Shown here: in pieces, positions 31,700 to 42,889 of the stretch
Layout: each line of letters begins with the position of its first letter
Numbering within the stretch: position 1 is the stretch's first letter
The notes under the pieces: model-generated
Databases searched by the model: none
Seen by the model: only the letters and a program-made list of their open reading frames with translations
What the model was told of the DNA's origin: nothing
Assembly (NCBI RefSeq): GCF_958298935.1
Contig: NC_084932.1
Location: 15,603,501-15,667,500, forward strand
Reading direction: 5' to 3'
DNA from: Phragmites australis
Taxonomy: Eukaryota; Streptophyta; Magnoliopsida; Poales; Poaceae
DNA length: 64,000 nucleotides
Program-made: the position numbers and the translations under genes

Positions 31700-32571
31700 T
31701 GTTGGGGGTCGTTGTTAAGGACCCCCGATGGCCCCATGGGCCCATGCCTCCTGAAGGCCACTTTCTAACTTCCAGGCTTAGGAGTTACTACCTCCCGGAG
31801 CCATGACTCTGGAAGCCTCCATCTCCCAGAGCCATGCCTCCCGAAGCCTCCATCTCCCGGAACCATGCCTCCCGAAGCCTCCATCTCTTGTATCCATGCC
31901 TCCCAACGCCTCCATCTCCCGGAGCCATGCCTCCCGAGGTCTCCGTCTCCCAGAGCCATGCCTCCACCTAGAGCCCCCGTCTCCGGGGCTCGGGCAGGCT
32001 TCCCAAAGGCCATCGGGCCCCAAGAAAGATTTGCCTGGAGAGGAACGCCAGTCATCCTTTACCTACGAGGAAGTGACTGACATTAATTACCTAGGCTAGT
32101 GGGCACCGTCTAGACACCCCATTATAATTTAGGTTATCCTGACACCCCTGACATCATTGCGTCGAGCCGCAATTGGTGACTGAATCACCCCTCTGGGTAC
32201 AGGGACCCCAATAGTTACCATGGTAGATATTTATGTCCTATGTAGGGTAAAAAGTAGTTATCTAGGATAAGGCTATGTAACTCAGCCTGATCCTAGATAT
32301 TTTGCACATAGCAGTAACTTGTACGCTAAGCTACACCCAACCCTATAAATAAATGGCCATGGACGCCTGAGCAGAAGGGCATGCTCAACACAGCATGGAG
32401 GAGCACAATCACAAGTCTTCCTGTGATACTCCCCCTATTCCAGTCCATATTTTTACTATCAATACATTTGTAGTGTTCCTTCCTCTCAAACTTCGTCTCC
32501 AAGCTTGAGTCTCCTCTTTAGTAGAAACTCTCAGAGTACTTGCTAGGGCAAGATGATCTCTTGCTCCAATA
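31700..32571 (+). repeat. 5' LTR of element C with 31-bp minisatellite
   Basis: 872 bp, starting TGTTGGGGGTCG and ending TTGCTCCAATA (terminal CA mutated to TA). TATAAATA is at 32344-32351. In U3, six 31-bp units lie at 31801-31985, each with CCATGCCTCCCGAAGCCTCC or a variant; the CCATG marks fall exactly every 31 bp (31801, 31832, 31863, 31894, 31925, 31956). Confidence 0.85.
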
Positions 32572-32590
32572 GCACACCGTCCGTGGGGAT
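32572..32590 (+). promoter_or_regulatory. Primer-binding site, element C
   Basis: GCACACCGTCCGTGGGGAT follows the LTR. It is the least mutated Arg-type site in the window after that of element L. Confidence 0.7.
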
Positions 32591-32609
32591 CTCGAACACA
32601 AAAAGTGCT

Positions 32610-33835
32610 AAGGGAGGTAGGAGGCCACCAAAAAGCAGACCACCAGGGCCGCGGGGACAGCAACCGACCCCTCGGTCACACCTGCACGACAGTCCAGGCA
32701 ACCAGGCGCAGGCTGCGCCGACGATGATCCCCCAACCAAGGGGAGCGAGCACCTTACAACCACTGCCGACCCAGCCATGACCATAGCTGCAGCCGACACC
32801 GAGGGGCTCCCTACCCCGGAGACCCAGCAGCAGCAACAGCAGCAGGGCGGGGTCCCCGCTGCACCCCTAGGGGCCGCGGCCAACACGACCGTCGAAAACA
32901 ACATTCCATCCGAGCGTCAATCACACGTAGCAGCACTCCTGACCTGTATGGAGGAATTACAAACAGCCCTATGGGTCGAGCAGTAGGCTACCCGCACGAG
33001 TGCCGCCGCCCCCGTGACAATTGGCCCTATTCCGATCTAATCTCTACGGACCGATGAACCCTTTGACTCTAGGGCCCCGCACGTTCGGCCTCTTGAGCCT
33101 CGGAGCTGATGTTGCGAGGATCCCCTGCAACACTACGACTCTCCCCTACAGGCCGACCTGCAGAGGACGCCCTTCCCGGAGGGCTTTTGGACCCCAAAGC
33201 TACCTATGTTCAGGGCGATTCAGACCCTGATGAGTTTGTTCGGTCCTACGCCCTCGCCATAGAAGCTAACAGGGGTGGACAGGCCACCATGGCTAAATGC
33301 TTTTTGTCGCTTTAGATGGGGTGGCCATACGCTGGTTCTGGGCACTGGACCCTACGCTATTCACTCCTGGTCCCAACTCCAAGACCTATTCTGTAGCAAC
33401 TTCCATCGCACCTTCATTGAGCCAGTAACCTCCAGAAGCATGTTCACTATCAGACAGGAGCCAGATGAATCACTTCAGGATTATTTCCAAAGGTTCTCAC
33501 AGACCAAGGCCCAGATTAGGGGCATATCGGACTATTCGGTCATCGATGCCATGACCCAGGGCCTAGCTAAAGGCCCCCTATACGATCGGCTGAACCAACA
33601 TCTCATACGCACGGTGAAAGTCCTCATGAGCAAATTTGTGGAATATGTGCCTCCGCCGTAGGCGCTCACGAGCTACCGAGACATCCTGTCTCAACCCCGA
33701 GAAATCACCCTTGGAGGCAGGACCATCACACGTCCCTTCTCCCACAGCGAAGAGGGGCTCCGAGGAGGCTCATACCTCCGGGCCCCCAAAGGGGGCGGCA
33801 GTGGTAACGCTGAAAGAGTTGTAATTGTTTGATGA
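32610..33835 (+). pseudogene. gag, element C
   Basis: The N-terminal part carries a short Gln run (32826-32846) and MEELQTALWVEQ. Then comes GGLLDPKATYVQGDSDPDEF, the segment VAIRWFWALDP at about 33320, and in frame 33275-33661 the capsid core SQLQDLFCSNFHRTFIEPVT, FTIRQEPDESLQDYFQRFSQ, GISDYSVIDAMTQGLAKGPL and LMSKFVEYV. This matches the plant retrotransposon gag family. At least three frameshifts are needed, so it is not functional. The zinc-binding tail is cut off. Confidence 0.8.
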
Positions 33836-33849
33836 ACTTATGATATTAC

Positions 33850-34740
33850 ATAACGAGATTTCCTTGCATATTTTTCTTTGTGTCGAAGTTTATGGGCTAA
33901 TGCTATACGTAATTATACATGTTTTTCCAAACTGAGGAAAGTTTGCTATAAAGAATGCGAGGATGATAAGGACATCACTTCTTCAGATATGCACAAGGTG
34001 AACTCGTTCATCACTGTTCATACTTTCTTGGTCAAAAATAGAATGCCACTGAATTCTTGTGAAGTTTTGTTCCTTAGGAATATGGGAGAAGCATCACAAC
34101 CTCATATGTATATCACCCCTCGAAGGCCAAGTCTACCGAATACCAAGTTGTTCTCAAATCAGTCTTCGAATTCGGTTCGGAGTCTCTTGATAGCACATCA
34201 ATAAAATGAGCATAACTTTCAAATAAGGAGTCCAATTGAGGTGTTCTTGTACTTGATGGAAGGATTACGATGAGCCCTTCCAACGGATCTGGACTGACCC
34301 TTAGATTCCTTTGAAATCAACCAAAGTCGATAAATAAGTTGTTGCATCACAATTTTGGGCCATGTCGGGCCATGTAAGCGTGTCAGGATCCATGTCCAGG
34401 TTGTGTGTGCCCCTCGCCACAGCTGCACAACCCTAGGTCGACCTCATCACATCTTCATTATATATATTTAGTAGCCGTCATAGTTTAGACTAGGAGTTTT
34501 GCTTAGATTATTATGTTTTAGTTAGTTTTGTCGCTTGTTCGGTTTGTGGAATCCCAACTTGAGTTTGTCATTGGTAATTAGTAATATTCATATTGCATCT
34601 ATCTTTTTCTCTTGTTTGAGAACAATTCTCAGATTTCTATACCAATTAATAAAGTTTGTTCCAGATAGCTTTTCTTTTTCAAAAATCGAACGCAAATTAA
34701 AACCGGAATTGGCGTTAATAGTAGGTGCCATGATCTACAA
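33850..34740 (+). mobile_element. Family G fragment G3 (LTR)
   Basis: The pol end and LTR are homologous to G1: a KVNSFITVHTFLV segment followed by SCEVLFLRNMGEASQPH and TPRRPSLP. A TATA-rich run (34456-34469) precedes a U5 that stops matching near 34640. It is the third copy of the same 3' end in the window. Its left edge meets element C. Confidence 0.75.
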
Positions 34741-35726
34741 TAGAAATAAATATTCTCTCACTATATGTTTAGCACTATGTTTATGTAAACCTTTTATTAA
34801 ACAATTTAACAAAAGATACTCTCACTATATGTTTTGAAACCATTTCCTTCTAACGACATATAGTGGAACAAGATCCATATTCAACTAGGTTCTAGTGAGC
34901 TTTGGAATCACTGCTAGAAACTTAGGTGACATAGGTAACCAATATCTTGCTAATCACATCCCTATGTGACCCTTGTTTGTCGGGTGGCATCGAATACCTC
35001 AGCCTCAACACTATGCCCCAAGGCCCAAAACCGTTTTGATAGCTTTGTTAAGTAAACCAATACTATGCGTGTGGATGTCCGACATCCATCTTAACTGGTT
35101 ATGATAAAAGATGGCACACAGCTTTGGCAGACCTACCAAATAATGATCAAAATCTAAGTAGGTGCAGCTATTGGAAGGGCATAAATTGTTCTTAATTTTT
35201 CTGAGGGTAGCTATTCTATCATGTAAACATATCCATCTCATAGAAAACATGAATAAAATAGCATGACAGGAACATAAATAAGCATCACAGGCAATCATAT
35301 TAACTATGACATAGTATGGCCCCTTCACATGGTGATTTCTATCGCTATGGTCCCTGTCCTCTGATTCATCATGCTTCGAGTCTTCATGGTTATGTATTAG
35401 TCTATTACACCTAATAGCACTAGACAAATTACAAGAGAATATGAAGCATCACATATCGGCACACAGGCCGTTATACAATAACATGACAACCTTGGGTTGC
35501 AATTAACCATGACACGTAGGTCATGAAAATTACAAACATGCATCACACACATAATAAGGCCATACTATTCACAAAATTCTCTGCAAAAATGAGTTAAGCG
35601 TAGAATAGAATTCTAATGTCACAACGTCAACATGTTATCTTTATAAGCCCTAGGCTCAGACAGCACAGCTGTCCCGCTAGCCGATTAGTGGTGGGGGGTT
35701 GAGGGGGAAACCGCCCCCGCGGGTTT
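34741..35726 (-). other. Copia-like internal remnant
   Basis: AT-rich sequence with no long credible ORF. A minus-strand 138-codon frame (35427-35011) has no clear motif. The adjoining primer site at 36534 places this region inside a minus-strand element, so it may be leader or gag-region sequence. A 17-bp ACTCTCACTATATGTTT-like repeat occurs twice at about 34752 and 34819. Confidence 0.35.
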
Positions 35727-36295
35727 GATCATGTCAAGCCGATTCCAAATCATTCAAAATGCCTCTATTTTTATTGGATCAATCATATTGATAATCGCGT
35801 GAGTTTTATGGAAACGAAGACAACACGTACACCCTTGATCTGCTGTTCTCCCGACCACTAATTTGTAGTGCTGTAAAAACCTCTCAGAAATTTATAGATC
35901 ATATCTATGAAATTGCTATGAAAATCTCATCAGATTGATCATATCAAGCCGATTCCGAATCATTCACAATGCCTCAATTTTCATTGGACAAATCATATTG
36001 ATCATCGCATGAGGTTTTATGGAAACGACGACAACACGTACAACCTCGATCTGTTGTTCTCCCGACCCCTAAGCGGCAGTTCCCTGAAAACCTCTCAAAA
36101 ATTCATAGATCGTATCTATGAAATCGCTATGAAAATCTCATTGGATTGATCATATCAAGCCGATTCTGAATCATTCATAATGCCTCAATTTTTATTGGAT
36201 CAATCATATTTATCATCGCGTGAGGTTTTATAGAAACGATGACAACACGTACAACCTCGATCTGTTGTTCTCCCGACCACTAGGCGGCACGCGCT
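35727..36295 (+). repeat. 210-bp tandem repeat (2.7 units)
   Basis: GATCATATCAAGCCGATTC or variants start at 35727, 35937 and 36148. Each unit also has CGTGAGGTTTTATGGAAACG, ACAACACGTACAACC and TTCTCCCGACCACTA. Units two and three are about 93% alike by eye; unit one is more diverged. It lies within the copia-like remnant, downstream of the primer site. Confidence 0.9.
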
Positions 36296-36533
36296 GTCAG
36301 CCTAGATGGTGATTCCAGTCGGTAGGGGCAAGTCGCACGTGCGGCTAGGTGGGAGATCAAGCTATTCTTTTTGGTCGCATGGTTCCATCGACTTGCACCT
36401 CATGCGATCCCAATTACACCAAACCGTGCAGCGACCAATCCATCACATGAACCGATCACTAAAATAATTGATCCAATCTATTAATACCACATATCACATA
36501 TATGTGACCGATCCAGATCAAAAACTATGCAAA

Positions 36534-36550
36534 ATGGCTCTGATACCACA
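36534..36550 (-). promoter_or_regulatory. Primer-binding site of a minus-strand copia-like element
   Basis: On the minus strand TGTGGTATCAGAGCCAT is an intact initiator-Met-type site. It defines an LTR end at about 36551 and shows that the remnant to the left is internal sequence. The superfamily is uncertain. Confidence 0.75.
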
Positions 36551-36951
36551 GTAGGGGAACGGGTAGGCTATACTAGCCTAAAACAAAAAAAATTATACCG
36601 CATTCAACCAGGAAATCATGCTAGTAGGAGATTATAGATCATTATTGCTCGATGCGTAGTGCAGCGGAAGAAGAGTTGGAGCAGATCAATCCAACATCGT
36701 GCGCATCAAACTCCTCGAGCAGCTTCTCAATCAGATCCGTGACCAGCACAGCACAGGTGGTCATGCTCCTCGACCAACTCCGAGCAAGTGGTCACGCTCG
36801 TCGACTAACTCCAAGCAGGTGGTCGTGCTCCTCGACCAACTCTGAGAAGGTGGCCATGCTCCTCGACCAACTCAGAGTAGGTGGTCATGCTTCTCGACCA
36901 ACTCCAAGTAGGTGGTCGTGCTCCTCGACCAACTCCGAGCAGGTGGTCATG
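36551..36951 (-). repeat. LTR fragment with 31-bp minisatellite
   Basis: The left part (36551-36755) is the LTR end. From 36756 to 36951 are six full and one partial 31-bp units, each GGTGGTCATGCTCCTCGACC plus AACTCCGAGCA, with starts at 36756, 36787, 36818, 36849, 36880, 36911 and 36942. The last is cut by the palindrome at 36952. Units are 85-95% alike by eye. Confidence 0.85.
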
Positions 36952-38430
36952 TGTGGGGAACTGTCCAAACAGTATTCTAATTAATCATTAAGTCGATCAC
37001 TTACATATTCATAACTTCAACGATTAATCAGAATATCGCCCGGTAGTCCCGGCACATGTTTTGTGCCCAAGATCGGAACACATGCCTTCCAACATTTAGC
37101 ATTACAATATAGCTTAAGAAAGAGCAAGTAATTAAAGTTATATTGCAAATTCTTAAGCATCATTATTTACAACAGTTTACATCAAAAGATAAACTACGGA
37201 GCGGAATAAAACCTATCAACACAAAAACTAGGCGGAGCCATATGCCCTTAGGCTCCACCTAAAAGCACGCCACAAGAGAGTAGGATGGACTACTCTTGCC
37301 TGCTACTGACATCGGCAAACATGAAGTAGCCAAACATGACTCCTCCTCACCTGCAAAACCTGCAGAACAGCTAAGTACAAAGGTACTCACAAGACTTAAT
37401 CCATATAGAGCACATATAAATAGCTTAAAAAAATTGGTTTAATAATTTTTGGAGCTACAGAGAATTTACTGTGAATTTTACAAGTTTCAGCAAACAGTAA
37501 ATTGTGCTCAAAATGGTTCTGCTGAGTTGACCGCGGTCAGACTACCAATAGGGGCAGTGAGACTGTCGGGAGTCACTGTCAGATAGCCAAAAATCATGGT
37601 CAGACCACGGCATGCAGAGAGGTTTGGGTTCTTGCAGTCAGACTGCCCCGAGGGGCGATTGGACCCTTGGAACGATGGTAGGACCGCGGAAAATCGTGGT
37701 CAGACCGCTGGGACCGGCCGGAGGCACTTGGTGAGCTCACCGGTGATGATTCTGGTGATTCCAGTGGCTTTTGGGGTGGGTATTTTGGATCTAGAGCATC
37801 CTCTTGACCTCCTCTACTGTATAGGAGCACACGTATAAGCTGAAATCGACCAAAACTCGGCTATTACCACCAAAACATCAAGAACTCATGAACTTCACTC
37901 CACTGCAAAATCGACCAACCAAATCAGGAAATCATGCAGAGGGGTGCCTAAGGGACTCACCCACGATGCTTGTGGATGTTGGTGACCACCGGGTGACGAA
38001 GGAAATGTAGGAAATCGCTCAGGAGATGAACAAATCCAGTGTTCTTCATTTTTCAACCCTAAACACCAAAAGACACCAAAATCGGCTCAAATCCTTCGGG
38101 AAAGAGCAAACAAATTGGAGGGATGCATAGCTTAGGAGCTAGTGAATGCGATGGTACCACCACATACTCACCTCGAATCCTACTCTAGAGGTAGGATTTG
38201 ACGGAGAAAGAGAGAGTTTGAGAGAGAGGGAGAGAGGGGCCTGCTCCCCTTGCTTGGTCGGGTGGGGGAGCACGGGAGAGGCATGGTGGGGCTGCTAGTG
38301 GGGGCAGCCAAGTGAGAGGGAGAGAGAGGTAAGGTGTGGGACCGGCTGGTGGGTCCCACGTGTTAGAGAAAAAGCCCGTTTCAACTGCAAATTTAATTCT
38401 TTTCTCCCGAATTTCTTTCTCTCATCCAAT
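36952..38430 (-). repeat. Chromovirus LTR, left arm of LTR palindrome
   Basis: A minus-strand LTR whose outer end is TGTGGGGAACTG. Inward it matches the reverse complement of the right arm: AATTAATC near the end, CCCGGCACATGTTTTGTGCC, GGAACACATGCCTTCCAACA, TTTTTGGAGCTACAGAGAATTT and GGTCAGACCGC. It lacks about 1.4 kb present in the right arm (break near 37400-37430). The inner end meets the right arm at 38430-38440. The style of the end resembles Tekay-group LTRs such as element E, but it is a different family. Confidence 0.8.
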
Positions 38431-38439
38431 TCACTCAGA

Positions 38440-41319
38440 ACGAAATAGAATTCGGGAGAGAAAAGAATTGAATTCGCAGTCAAACGGACTTCTCTCTCTT
38501 GTACGTGGGCCCACCGGCCAGCCCCACCATCTCTCCCTCCACTTGGGCAGCAACCCCTCCTGCTCCCTCACTCCCCCACGTGCTCCTCTCTCCTCTCCCA
38601 ACCGGCCACACCTCAGGGAGCTGCCCCCTCTCTCCTCTCTTAAGCACTCTCTCCCTTTCTCCCTCAAATCCGTGCTCTAGGAGTCGAATCAAGGTGAGCA
38701 TGTGGTACCATTGCGATCCTTAGCTCATAAGCTTCCCATCCCTCCAATTTGTTTGCTCTTTCCTGAAAGATTTGGGCCGGATTTGATGTCTTTTGGTGTT
38801 TAGGGTCGAAACGTAAAGAACATCGGATTTCTTCATCTCCCGAGCGATTTCCTCTATTTCCTTCTTCAACCAACGGTCCTCAAGCTAGGAAAAACATCTT
38901 GGGTGAGTCTCCTAGGCTCCCATGGCATGGATGCGTGAATTGGTTGGTCGAAATCCAAGAATTTGGAGTTAGGGTTGAAGTTCATGAGTTCTTGATTAAT
39001 TAGAAGAAATAGCCGAGTTTTGGTCGATTTCTGCGTATACATGTTGTCTGACGCGGTAGAGGAAGTCAATGTGATGCTCTGGGTCCAAGTCTCCACTCCA
39101 AATGTCGCTAAAATAGTCGTCGGTGAGCTCCCAAAGTGCCCCTGGCGACTCTCAGCGGTCTTACCACCACCCCCAAGGTCGGTCAGACCGCCAGGGACCA
39201 AAATCCTCTACACGGGGGCGGTCTGACCACATTTCCGATGGTCTGACTATGACTCTTGGTGGTCTGACCGCCAGTATACCTGCAGTCTGACCGTTGTATA
39301 CCCAGACAGCATAGTTACTGTTTGCTGAAATTTGTAAAATTCATAATAAATTCTCTGTAGCTCCAAAAATTATGAAACAAATTTTGTTGTTTTCATAATA
39401 AAATATCTACCTACTAAAAATATCCCCAGCCATGAAATAATGAATTAAATTTCTGAGATTAATTAATTAGGTTAAAGCTTCATTAAATCACTGTTAATTC
39501 ATCATAAGTTCAAAATTGATGAATCCAATTTTGCTAGTTTCCTTATGACTTTCTATATCCAGGAAAAATGTTTTCATCTATTATATGCATATTTTGGTAT
39601 ATGTTTGCACTTCATTCATACTCATTGCATTGCACGCATTATTCTTTTTAGAGATCGCCGAACCGACGATCCTGGCGAGCGAGGGCTCCGGAGGCAAGAA
39701 TCTATCATATTCCACTGGATTAACTTGAAATCTAAAATGTTAAATATGCTTATGTATGTATGCATGTGTCGTCGGGTACCCTTGGGTAGAACCTAAGCCG
39801 TTGCATTTCTTCTACCTTGGTCACCTGTTCGTGTATGTTCCTTGTAGCCTAGAGATGATGTTGTATCTAGGTGTAAGGTTGACTTATATGCTTCGCAATG
39901 CATTAGGTCATCGGTAGAAGACGAACGGCGGCGTACTCCGTTGTTCGCGAGCTTTGGGTTGCTCCTGTCTTACAGTTATGTTTATGGTTACAAATACTCG
40001 ATGTCAAGGTGGTTGAGATGTGGTGGTTGGTTGAGTGGTGAGTATGAGGCGAGGTGTGAGCGGTGCTAGGAGGGTGTTTAGCCTGCCCAGATGTGGAGTT
40101 CCTCTGGGTAGGACGGTAAAAGAAAAACCGGGCACCGTAGACCGCTTGCACCGGTTAAGCACCGATCGTCGATGTAGTCAGCTTTAGCACTTACCTTACT
40201 CACCACATTCCAATCTAATGGTAAGGCGAGTTGAATACCTTCGCAGTTGTGGCTTTGTGGGGCCTGAACAACGATGGTGTGAGAGGGCGGGCTTGTAAGC
40301 AGTACTAGTTTGCTCCAGGAGTAGTTCTGGTACCGCCATATCGAGCGTTGCATATCGCACACGATTGGGGTTGGTTGAGAAAGGTTGTCACAGGTACCCC
40401 CTTGTGTGCACTTAAGCGGGTGGCACAAGTCGTATCGTCCTCGTGTCGTGCGGGTCTAGGAGTATCCCCCTGCAGGGTGTAAAAACAGTATGAACTGCCG
40501 CGCTCTCGGTTATGAGCATGTCTATCACTTATCTGCACCGGTCGTAGAGTTCTCGTTGTGGTTGTGGATGATGGCATGAGGTTGATGGTTGGGCATGTGA
40601 TTTTTGTCTGGGTATGGTGGTTGGTCGTTGGTGGTTCGAGTTGGCACTTGTTCACATTGATATACTTGTGGTTACATTTACATATGCTTAGTTGTTAGTT
40701 ATGGCAGGGTAGTTTCACATAAGTTGGTTAAGTTAGTTGCTCACACCTATGTATAGGATGCTTGCCGCTTAATTAACTTAACCATGTTTACTTCTTGCTA
40801 CCTGTTTAATGCATGATCCTTGGAGTTGGGAATATATATACCCATACAGTGTAAGACTTGCGAGTATTTTCGTACTCAGGGTGCTGTCCTTAAGTTGTTG
40901 CAGGTTCACAGGGCAGTGAGGAAGAGGCGGTGTTCGACTACTTTGTGCTTGCTGATCAGAGTGGCGGGCAGGAGTAGCACACTCTACTCCGAACTCAGTG
41001 TTTTGGTATGGAGCTTAAGGGCATGTGGCTCCATATCCTTTTGTTGTATAGTTTTGTTCCACTGTGTAGTTGTTGTTTCCTTTTGATGTAAATTGTGGAA
41101 ATAGCTGCATGTTTAAAGACTTGTAATATAAATGATAATTACTCGCTCTTTATTAAACTGTGTTGTGATGAATATGTTGGAAGGCATGTGTTCCGATCCT
41201 TGGGCACAAAACACGTGCCGGGACTGCCGGAGTGGTATTTTGATTAATCATTGAGCTTGTGATTATGTTAATGATTTGCCTGATGATTAGTTCGAATACT
41301 GTTTGGTCGGGTCCTCACA
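38440..41319 (+). repeat. Chromovirus LTR, right arm of LTR palindrome
   Basis: A plus-strand LTR ending GGTCCTCACA at 41319. Its reverse complement matches 36952-38430 in three collinear blocks: 38440-39360, and 40840-41319 in two parts. The middle (39370-40840) has no partner on the left. Neither arm has the TGTCACACC-type LTR start in the centre, so both were shortened before or during joining. No primer site follows at 41320. Confidence 0.75.
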
Positions 41320-42889
41320 GTCGGCTACAACTCAGCCTCTAAATTCGATTCGGAATCGACAGACCACCATGCAACAAAAGTAACATATCTCTCTCATACG
41401 AAGTCCTATTGAAGTATTTAGCCGTTGCTCGGAAAGATTACAATATGATCTTTCCAATTGATCTAGCCCTATTAATAGATTCCTCATGAATGACTTGGAA
41501 TCATCCAAACAAACTAACATTGTAACAAATAGAGATAGAGTTAGATTTTATTTACTTAGTTTGTTTCCCACGGTTGTCAGTTTGAATTAGAATCAAATTC
41601 TGAGGTTGAGTTGACTTCTTGCAATCTTTATTTCCACTTCCCGAATGAGTTTTGAGGTGCGACCACACCCAATGGATCGTAGATAATGTCCTTTTTTCGA
41701 GATTGTGCTCACACATCTCCATTGGATTTTGGACAAAAGAATTATTAATACATTTATGCAGACTTATCGGCAAACTCCGAATTTGATTTAGATTCTGAAT
41801 CTGAGTGGGTCATGTATTGCAATTCAAATTGGCTTGGCTTAGAGGTGATATGATGGCTTGTAAAAATATTAGAGAAGCTTCCTTATCTTGGAACCAAGTT
41901 TCGTGAGAGGGTCCACCTAGCCCACAAGAGCAAACCGAGGATAATAATCTTACAACATACAACTCTGCAATATTAGCCAGTAGCATATTCTCACCCAACA
42001 TAAATCAAAGCTTCATAAATTAATTCACATGTCATTCCTCATGAGTGGTCATATCTGGAGGTATCATGGTCACATCTTCCCCCTTCTTTACAGCAAACCA
42101 TCCTCGGTTTGGACATACGCGTATTATTACGTATAGCATTATCTTGCTCATAAACTTACACAGAGCAAAATGTGCAAGAAACTCTCTTTATGTAATATCA
42201 TAAATCTTTATGAAATAATTTCAGTCATCTTTGAAATGATCGTACCTGATCATAATTGGCCATAATAGATAACATTGGTACAATGTATGTATGTGCGACT
42301 TCTTGCTCCCCTTCTAACATGGAAAGTATTTTGTAACAAAGGTAAATCAGGAATTGATTCCACTAGCAGTTGCTTTACAATAGCATGATTGGTGGACAAT
42401 TTGTAGACATCAAAATAATTTTCACCTTGAGTGATTATAGCACCTTTTCATTAGCTTTGTTCTCTTCTTCAGCTGATATAGGTGCATTACCATTTCTACG
42501 TTTTTGAAACATGCATGGGGAAGCAACTGTCTCCTCTTTGTCCCTGTTCTTCTTTTCTTTATCCATCATGCAAAAGGTTTGCTTGAACCATAGAACTAGA
42601 TAAAGCAATGGTACTAGCTCGCTTGCAACTCCTCTTTCTTTTTAGTTTGAGTTTTCATGATCTGAAGTAACTCATCGATCTTCTATCCTTGAATCCTCAT
42701 GAACTCCCTCATCTCCATCTCAAGGGTTCTACCTGCCATTGTTAGTAGCAGATAAGAGACAAAAAAATCCATATGAACTTTTAGGTAGTGGAAGTGGAAT
42801 CGCACACTCTGAAGCGTCTTACCACACTATTGCAAGTTTGCTCACCAATCACAGCAGGTGGCATAACCGATGGCTAGTTCATGATACCT
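41320..42889 (-). mobile_element. Internally deleted minus-strand Ty3 remnant J
   Basis: A primer-like GGTATCAT (minus, 42881-42888) is followed by a gag start at 42739 (MAGRTLEMEMREFMRIQ, then a Lys-rich run). The frame soon breaks, and by 42095 a purine-rich AAGGGGGAAG precedes an LTR-like stretch (41320-42080). Gag C-terminus, protease, RT and integrase are all missing, a single large internal deletion. Element limits are approximate. Confidence 0.5.

Larger units (their letters stand above)
31700..33835 (+). mobile_element. Tat-like element C, 5' part only
   Basis: An LTR (31700-32571), a primer site and most of gag, ending at about 33835 where family-G sequence takes over. The LTR is related to that of A (similar CCTGACACCCCTGACA, TATA and U5 regions). 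Gag is better preserved than in A, L or B and serves here as the reference. No pol is present in the window. Confidence 0.8.

Noticed and set aside
36952..41319. A single DNA transposon with long terminal inverted repeats
   Set aside because: Arms match LTR-style ends, extend to the centre, and there is no target duplication or transposase between them. A joined pair of LTRs explains it better.
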